A DNA stretch of 64,000 nt, taken from Microstegium vimineum. Its lineage: Eukaryota; Streptophyta; Magnoliopsida; Poales; Poaceae. Location of the stretch: contig CM039141.1 in assembly GCA_022036555.1 (NCBI GenBank), forward strand, positions 7,103,773-7,167,772. The letters run 5' to 3'. Below the pieces are notes generated by a model that saw only the letters and a program-made list of their open reading frames with translations, made no database searches and was not told where the DNA came from. This document shows, piece by piece, positions 57,385 to 64,000 of the stretch (positions are counted from its first letter, which is position 1; each line of letters begins with the position of its first letter). Position numbers and translations under genes: made by a program.

Positions 57385-57765
57385 AAAAGTTATATTTTTT
57401 TAATAACTATCAAGGGATGTACGCAACGCAGACACTCAACACGCACGCACACTCGCCCCTACGAACACACGCACGCAAACCCTACCCCTATGAGCACCTT
57501 CGAAGGACTGAGCCGACAAATCTTGAAGTTCACGAAGTCACCACAGGCGCCTCGCTGTCGACGGGAACGTCGCCTACCACTTAATGCTCACCACAGGCGC
57601 CTCGCTGTCGACGGGAACGTCGCCTACCACTTAATGCGTAGCGCCGGAAAATTCTGGAATAAATTCAGAATAAAGCGTCGCACCCAGGATTTGAACCCTG
57701 GGTGGGAGCCCTCCAACCAATGGTCTTTGCTATTGCGCCGTGAACCCCTTAACAGCATCGTTTAA
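57385..57765 (-). mobile_element. SINE-like element, tRNA-derived head
   Basis: On the minus strand, TAGCAAAGACCATTGG resembles a pol III A box and GGTTCAAATCC, about 30 bp on, a B box. The body then runs through ggtgctcataggggtaggg, seen at the 3' ends of grass SINEs and LINEs, to an A-rich tail near 57400. A 50-bp unit (57538-57587, 57588-57637) is tandemly duplicated in it. Confidence 0.55.
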
Positions 57766-58516
57766 CATGGTGGTATTCCTAATCTAGAAAAAAATAAACT
57801 TATGTTTGTCTGTGTCTTGGATTTATAGTATCACCTTAGTGAGAATAGCCGGTGGGAAATGACTGTGGATTATAAGTACAAAGTTGTTAATTCGAATTTG
57901 GAATTTATGATTTCTAGCTCCAATTCAGGATAACAGAATAGCCCCCTAACTAATATTTTTCCCCGGCTGGAATATGCATGCTTCATCTCTCATCTTTGTC
58001 CTTTATATTACAACAAAAACATAGCACCAATCTACATCTCACTGTACTCCAAATCTAGACAGTAGGGTTTCTACTCGCACCAAGATGAGAGATATTGGAG
58101 CATGCACTAATTAATCTACGGAAAAACTATATTTCAGAAACCTAAGGCAAATGCCAAAGGGCAGTGTGACGGCGCTGGGCGCGGGCGGCGTGCTTGGCCT
58201 GATATGATGCCTGATGGCCGGCCGGCGTGCGGTGCGGTACGGCCGTGTCACGCCTCGACGCCGGCGTCCATACGTCGGCAAGGGAAGGGAAGGGACGCTA
58301 CACGTACGGCAAGACGCCACGTAGGCAGCCAAAAGGCTACTGTAGCAGATAGCCTAGCATAGCAGGGGGTCGGAGGCGTGGACCGATTTTGGAAGACTGA
58401 TGACTCACTGTTTTGGCCTCTTCTCTTTTCCGAGACTGTTCGAAAGTATGGGGGCGGCGAGGTCTGAGAAACCAGAGTTGCTACGGCCCATCACCGCTCC
58501 AAGATTCCTACCACCA
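57766..58516. other. Intergenic, no gene recognised
   Basis: A GC-rich patch at 58160-58330 has no recognisable product. Confidence 0.4.
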
Positions 58517-58646
58517 CTGTAATCACAATCTCTTGTTCTTGTTGGGTCTTGACATCGGTAATCGATGGATTACCGTTGCTGGGTGTTCTGTAATTGTTCG
58601 AACTCTTCTTCTGCTTAATGAAAAACGTGCTACGGCACGATCGCGT
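58517..58646 (+). mobile_element. 130-bp LINE 3'-end insertion with a 16-bp target duplication
   Basis: AAGATTCCTACCACCA occurs at 58501-58516 and again at 58647-58662, perfectly. The DNA between ends tgcttaatgaaaaacgtgctacggcac, the 3' tail style of grass LINEs. It is severely 5'-truncated. Confidence 0.8.
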
Positions 58647-58662
58647 AAGATTCCTACCACCA

Positions 58663-60260
58663 TACTGGCATATTGTATGCAATTGCCAAGCCTAGAGAAG
58701 ATCCCTGCTGCATGCCATGGGAGCTAGTAGCTAAAAGTCTTTGTGCAAGAGTGTTGAAAGCTAAGTACTTCCCACAAGGGAATTTATTGGATACTGTTAC
58801 TGCAGGTGATGCCTCCCCTTCGTGGAGGGAAATAGAGCATGGTTTGGCCCTTCTAAAACAAGGGGCAATTTTTAGAGTGGGTGATGGGAAGAGTATTCGT
58901 ATTTAGCGTGACAATTGGATACCCAGAGAATATGGTTTGAAACCTGTTGGAACTGTTAGGCACTGCAGGCTGAGATGGGTATCTCATTTGATTGATGCTC
59001 AATCTGGATCATGGGATGAAACGTTGGTGAGGAGATATTTCTATGCCTGTGATGTCGAGGAAATACTGAAAATTAAAATTCCCTATAATAAGTGTCCAGA
59101 TCAAGTGGCTTGGAATTTTGAAAAGTCAGGAATATTTTCTGTGAGAAGTGCATACAGATTAGCTATGAGAAGGGAGCATAGTGAGGGGAAATTGGTAGCA
59201 GCTCTACCCCTGTTGGTGGGAGAAAGGTTTGGAAGACCTTGTGGTCTCTTAATATCCCTGAAAAGGTCAAAGTTTTTGCATGAAAATTTGCTAACAATGG
59301 GATTCCTACTCAGGCTAATAAGTGTTATCGACATATTGTTCATCATGCTACCTGCGAGATGTGCGGTCACTGGAGGGAAGATTGTTTCCATGCTTGTGTG
59401 CAATGTCCTCATGTTGTTGCCCTGCGTCACACTATGAGAGAGCATTGGGCGCTGCCAGCTGAGGAGGACCTAGTGTTTACTGGGCCCGATTGGTTGTTAG
59501 TTGTCATGAGCAAATTCACAGCTGAGGTGAATACAAATTTGCTTATGCTTTTATGGAGGGTTTGGAGTGTGCGCAACAACGTTCTGCGCGATGGACAAAA
59601 GATTTTTGTGGAATGATCCATTGTTTTCCTAACACGATATATGGATTCTCTTTTACAGGCCAGACAGGGAAGCTCCCAAAATGACACTAAGGGGAAGCAT
59701 TGTGCACTTGTTGGGATCAGACGCCCCTTTACAGCTGATCGATAGGTTCAGAAACGGTGGAACCCTCCACCACCGGGTTCCTTAAAGATTAATGTTGATG
59801 GCGCCTTTATCACTAGCTCAGGGGCAACGGCGGTGGGTGTGGTGACAAGAGATCATGGTGGTTAAGTAAAATTGGCATCATGGTGTGTGCTTTTATACTG
59901 TAGAGACGCTGAGGAGGCGGAAGCTGCTACTTGCCGCGAAGCGATTACACTTGCTGCTCGGTGGTCGGAGACTCATATGGTGTTGGAAACTGATTGTGCT
60001 GTGGTGGCCGCAAAGTTAAATAATTTTAATCAGGACCGCTTGGTGGGCTGGTCCCTGATACGTGAAGCACATATTGCTATAGAGGAGCTGAGTAATATAG
60101 AAATCGTTAAAATTGGTACAAGTCAAAATAATGTAGCGCATGAACTTGCTGATCTTGCAATTAGGTCGAGTCGTAGTGAGGTTTTTTTTCCTTCTTTTCC
60201 TGAGTTTGTTTTGTCTCTCGTTTGTAATGATACTCCTTAGTCTCCTTATAAAGCAAAACT
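58663..60260 (+). mobile_element. LINE ORF2 relic: zf-RVT and RNase H regions
   Basis: Plus-strand frames, broken by stops and indels, read SLCARVLKAKYFPQGNLLDT and WREIEHGLALLKQG, then a Cys/His cluster (CEMCGHWREDCFHAC), WRVWSVRNNVL, and finally an RNase H domain with SLKINVDGAFITSSG, TCREAITLAARW and LETDCAVVAAKLN, whose D, E and D positions are retained. Reverse transcriptase proper is absent. Confidence 0.88.
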
Positions 60261-60517
60261 TCTTCAAGTCAATTCCTTCCTTCAAGATCAACAGACTCAT
60301 AGCACGCTTACTATGCCTACTATGAATGCAACGGTTGGATTAAAAAGTTAGAAACCCAGTCAACCCTCCCGCACCATCCACGCACACTTACACAGATCGA
60401 ATCCCACGCGCCGCCCCGTGCCTCCCGAAAAAAAAAAAAAGAACGAACCCCACTTGTTCCGGGCCGCTGCGATCGTGCACTACCGGCGTCCGGCGAGAGC
60501 GAATCGAGGTGCTCGCC

Positions 60518-61873
60518 ATGTCGTCAGTCTTAGCCGCGGGCGGCGGCGATGGTGCCGCGGAGGCGGCAACGGCGCCGACAAGGAGCGAGAAGCGGAGGGA
60601 GCGGAAGAAGGAGCGCCACCGGAGAGCGCGGAGGCAGACCGCGGCGCGCGGGCGTGCAGCGGTGGAGGCAGAGGCGCCCACGGCCGACCCCGAGGAGGAG
60701 CGCCGCCTCCTCGAGATCCAGGAGGCCGAGGCGGCTGCGGAGTCCGAGCGTGCGCGCCGCCGGCGGCGGCGGCGTGCGCAGGGCGACAGTGCCCCCGCGG
60801 GCGACGCGTCGGCGAGAGAGGTCCCCGGCGGCCCTCCTCCCTCACCCCCACGTGGGTGCGGCCCCTCCCTCTCCGGCTCCTGCGTGGCCAGCTGGTGCCC
60901 GCTCCTGCGCTCCATGGCTCCTCGCGCGCGGGCCCCTGTGTGTGGATTGGACGTGGGTGCCCCTAGCGGCGCGATGTGAGTCCATGGTGGCGTTGAGGTG
61001 CGAGACGGAGGAGGGGCGCGCGAAGGGGAGGGGGCTGCCATGGAGGGCGCGGTGCCGTCGGCAGCCGTGGGCGCGCGGGCGCGACCCTTGGTGCTGGCTG
61101 CTGGGTTGCGGAGGTGCGAGAGGAGACGTAAGGTCGCGTATTTGCGTGCGACACGGGATGGGCGAGAGGTGTCCGGAGGTAGAAGACGAGAAACACGTTT
61201 CGCGTGCCTGCAAACAGTGGCGGACCTGCAGTTCAAGTCCGCGTCGCCCGTCGGCGAGTCGAGCCCATGTCGTGGATGTTGTCAATTAGACTCATCTATC
61301 GACTCCGCGACTCGCCTGGCCGTTCGCCGTCCGACCAGCAATGCCGACGAGGGCCGAGAAGGCGAGACCGAGTACTGAGTACTGACCACCAGACTGCCAG
61401 AGCTACGATCAGCTGGAGCAGCAAGCAATGCTTGCGCGCTGGTTGGGCAGCTCAGCAAGCACACCAGTAGCGCGACGACGAGGATCTTCTGCTTGTGCTG
61501 CTATGCCATCTACTGTGATAGAGAGGGAAAGCAGGAAGTAGCTAGATAGCAGAGAAGATAGAGTACAACTTCTCGTTGCTTCTGCTGCTAGACAGGTATT
61601 AAACGTGGAGATTTAAACGTGAGAGACATAAAGTTCAGAGAAGTAGCTAAAAGCACATGACAAATGATTTTTTACCTTTTCTTGTGAGCACTCCGATGCA
61701 CTCTGATAACAATTTGGTCACGCAAGTAATCTTTATTGGTATATCACGCGCCTTTGAGGATGCCGAGCGCCGGTGGCTCGAGGCCGCCGCTGCCCGCGCC
61801 GCAGAGAAGGCCGCGGCTGCTACGGCCGAAGACGAGGCCAGGGCTGCGGAGGCTTCCGCTCGAAAGGAGGTTA
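60518..61873 (+). pseudogene. First-exon fragments of a U2AF35-like CCCH zinc-finger gene, split by ~990 bp
   Basis: Block 1 (60518-60760) encodes a basic then acidic N-terminus: TRSEKRRERKKERHRRARR, then DPEEERRLLEIQEAEAAAES. Block 2 (61747-61873) continues in the same style, RAFEDAERRWLEAAAARAAE. Joined, they look like the N-terminal coiled region that precedes the CCCH/U2AF-homology part of plant splicing-factor-like proteins (recognition from memory, moderate certainty). The zinc fingers and RRM are absent. The intervening 60761-61746 has no recognised product. Confidence 0.5.
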
Positions 61874-62429
61874 TCTCTACCCGCCCTTTTCGTAATTTCT
61901 TAGATCAATCATATTCATCCATTCCGCAATGGACGCATCCCTTTTCTGCTCGTGCCTTCTTCCGTGACCGGCAACCATCCCTCATCGACGCAACTTCATC
62001 AAAGCAATCACCACAATTAAAAGCAGACATCAACTCAATCAATAGTTGCCCATCAGCGCCATCAGGATTACACCACATGATCACCACACCATCGTACGTA
62101 GCCATCTGAATTTGCCACTTGCGTGCATCCTCAACTGCTCGCCAGACGTCCTCGTGGCGACGGCGCTGGCACTGACGCCTATCTGATCGCACACCCCAGT
62201 GGACGACCAACCAACAACAGATTGACGATCATCGCTGCCTCTCCTTCTTCTTCGCCGCACGCACCAAATCACATCAACGCTGCTGGTCGGTGGCGGAGGT
62301 GCCACGACGTTCTTGCTGGACGAGAAGTGGGATATCATCAGTGTTGGCTCGACGATCTGGCTACCGTCACTACAAATTAGTTAAACTTTGCAAAAACAAA
62401 TTAGTTGTTTTTTATAGCATTCCCTCAAT
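61874..62429. other. Probable Helitron cargo, unrecognised fragment
   Basis: On the minus strand 62210-61905 encodes an open stretch with WQIQMATYDGVVIMWCNPDG and C-rich parts. It has no start or splice context that I trust, and I do not recognise the family. Confidence 0.3.
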
Positions 62430-62463
62430 AAAACCGTAGCGTTAGCACGGACAAATATCCTAG
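62430..62463 (+). mobile_element. Second Helitron-type 3' terminus
   Basis: ACCGTAGCGTTAGCACGG (stem CCGT...GC / GC...ACGG), then acaaatatc and CTAG followed by T. This fits the Helitron rule of a hairpin 10-12 bases before CTRR. A candidate 5' end is TCTCTACCCGCCC at 61874, after an A. Confidence 0.65.
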
Positions 62464-62819
62464 TTGTTAATAAAACTTTTGTTTCAAAAAAAAAACATAC
62501 AGGCGCCACTGATTGCCCGTGTAGGGAGTAGCCAGTCCTACGAGATGCATGCTTGTTTGTACCATACTCTGGCCCGACGACTTTGCTCATGCCCAAAAAG
62601 GCATTTTCAATGTTTCTCACTCAGATAATAGTATTATTACTGCATAATTACTGTATATTAATTGATGAGGCCAATGCTTACGTACTCCGGTTACCTCCCA
62701 AGAGGTAATATCTTAAACTAAATCTGGACCGTTAATTTTTCTAAACTTAATAATTTACTAAATAAATTAATAAATAAAAAACCAAAAAAAACCTTGGGGC
62801 ACTCTCCGATTACCTCCAG
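62464..62819. other. Intergenic, AT-rich
   Basis: No gene recognised. Confidence 0.5.
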
Positions 62820-63119
62820 CTTCCGGTCGTCCATGAACCGCCTCTCCGGCGAGATACCGGCCGACGTGTTCCTCGCGCCCAGGCTGGAACACTCTGTTCG
62901 GCACCGTGGACCCCACCATCGCCATGCCCAAGAACCTGTCGCAGCTGCTCATCTCCGACAACCGCTTCACTGGCGCGCTGCCGTCGCAGATCGGCACCCT
63001 GCCTGCTCTGTTCGAGCTGTTGGCCGCCAACAACATGTTCTCCGGGACGCTGCCGGCGTCGCTAGCGGAGGTTTCTACGCTTGGCCGGTTTGATTTGAGG
63101 AACAACTCATTGTCCGGTA
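62820..63119 (+). pseudogene. LRR receptor-kinase fragment
   Basis: Two to four leucine-rich repeats of the class XI (HAESA/HSL-like) type are visible: NRLSGEIPADVF, then after a frameshift near 62890, KNLSQLLISDNRFTGALP, LFELLAANNMFSGTLPASL and LGRFDLRNNSLSG. There is no signal peptide, transmembrane part or kinase. The 3' side is cut by the copia LTR at 63120. Confidence 0.75.
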
Positions 63120-64000
63120 TGTTATGGACGACGTATAGGAATATGAAGTAAAGAATCAAGCCACAGAGGAGACACACGATTTAACGTGGAAAACCCCTTC
63201 GATGTGAAGGGGAAAAACCACGGGCACCAGCCAGCAACAATCTCACTATCTCAAGAGTTTGGGTTACACGCCTATAGCGGCTTACAAGAGAATCAAGTCT
63301 CCACGAAACCCTAGCAAGGGTATATATATAACGTACCGTACCGCGGGGGGGGGGGGGGGCGGAGCGTAGCGGAGTTTGAAGCCTGGCCTATATCCTGGAG
63401 TAAATTTGGAACAACTCCAACAAACTCCACCTTGAGACAAATTCATCTTGTATCATAAACCAACCCTTCATTCTGAACATAACAAAGATAGAAAACCAGT
63501 GGTGCCAACAATAGTCTCTTGGCCTATCCAATTAAACCAACTAAGCTTGAGCACAACTCAAACTTAGCAACAGGAACAGGCTTTGTCATCATATCAGCAG
63601 GATTATCATGAGTACTAATCTTGCATACCTTCAGCTTACCTTCTTCAATCACATCACGCACAAAATGATACTTGATATCTATGTGCTTAGTTCTCTCATG
63701 GAACATCTGATCTTTAGTGAGGTAAATTGCACTCTGACTGTCACAGTGCAAACTTATGCAAGATTCAACTCCACAAAACTCAGCGTACAAACCTTTCAGC
63801 CAAATTAATTCTTTGCACGCTTCACAAATAGCCATATATTCTGCTTCAGTAGTAGACAAAGCAACAACTGACTGTAAAGTAGCCCTCCAACTCACAGCAC
63901 AACTGCCAACAGTAAACACATAACCTGTAAGTGATCTTCGCCTGTCCAGATCAGCAGCATAATCAGAATTCACATAGCCAATAAGACCCTTATCAGTTCT
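63120..64000 (-). mobile_element. 3' end of a copia retrotransposon
   Basis: On the minus strand, the tail of pol (RNase H) at 64000-63524 is followed by a purine-rich tract (caaggtggagtt) and a 3' LTR, 63422-63120, starting TGTTGGAGTTGTTCC. The pol part has the copia signatures SVVALSTTEAEYMAICEA, DSQSAIYLTKDQMFHERTKH and NPADMMTKPVP and is open at the window edge. Its 5' part lies beyond 64000. The candidate target flank is cggta (63115-63119). Confidence 0.88.
63345..63359 (+). repeat. Poly-G run in the copia LTR
   Basis: Fifteen consecutive G bases; prone to length error in sequencing. Confidence 0.9.

Noticed and set aside
57680..57745. Possible tRNA gene on the minus strand
   Set aside because: A- and B-box-like motifs exist, but no cloverleaf or acceptor stem can be drawn; a SINE head fits better.
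60388..61289. Several GC-rich frames of 120-280 codons on both strands
   Set aside because: They overlap in all frames and are Ala/Arg/Pro-rich by composition; only the frame with the SEKRRERKKE block has family-like features.

Overview
The window is nuclear DNA from a grass (Poaceae, probably a panicoid, but the species cannot be fixed from this sequence). This rests on intron-rich plant genes with GT-AG introns, very GC-rich intronless F-box-like genes, and a dense background of grass-type transposons: Ty3/gypsy and copia LTR elements, LINEs, CACTA, Tourist- and Mutator-type MITEs, and Helitron termini.

Layout. 1-3226: 5' end of a minus-strand Ty3/gypsy element whose gag is split by a solo LTR of another Ty3 family. 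4.6-12.4 kb: housekeeping island with NOP56 (plus, C-terminally truncated), a PPR gene (minus, tail to tail with NOP56) and eEF1B-beta (plus, divergent from the PPR gene; a one-base frameshift in exon 1). 12.4-19.8 kb: repeat-rich spacer with gene fragments (DUF936-like, 14-3-3), a Helitron 3' end, microsatellites and a long foldback. 20.2-22.5 kb: ESF2/ABT1-like ribosome-biogenesis gene, 7 exons, apparently intact. 24-56 kb: eight copies (A to H here) of one F-box-like gene family, interrupted by a CACTA/copia nest (28.0-30.5 kb), a 14-exon plastid-type tryptophan/tyrosine permease gene (33.0-37.8 kb), a Ty3 pol relic, a second solo LTR, MITEs and a LINE. Only copy F (47652-49079) is open from end to end. 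56-64 kb: MITE, SINE-like element, two LINE remnants, fragments of a CCCH/U2AF-like gene, a second Helitron 3' end, an LRR receptor-kinase fragment and the 3' end of a copia element.

Function. NOP56 (box C/D snoRNP core), ESF2 (18S rRNA maturation) and eEF1B-beta (translation elongation) all serve ribosome production or use. NOP56 and eEF1B-beta both carry a telo-box just upstream of the start codon. The F-box-like cluster looks like a birth-and-death array in which one copy survives and seven decay by frameshift, deletion, tandem duplication and transposon insertion. Many insertions here can be dated relative to one another because target-site duplications are intact. I saw no tRNA, rRNA or CRISPR feature and no convincing new biological system; the most informative novelties are structural.
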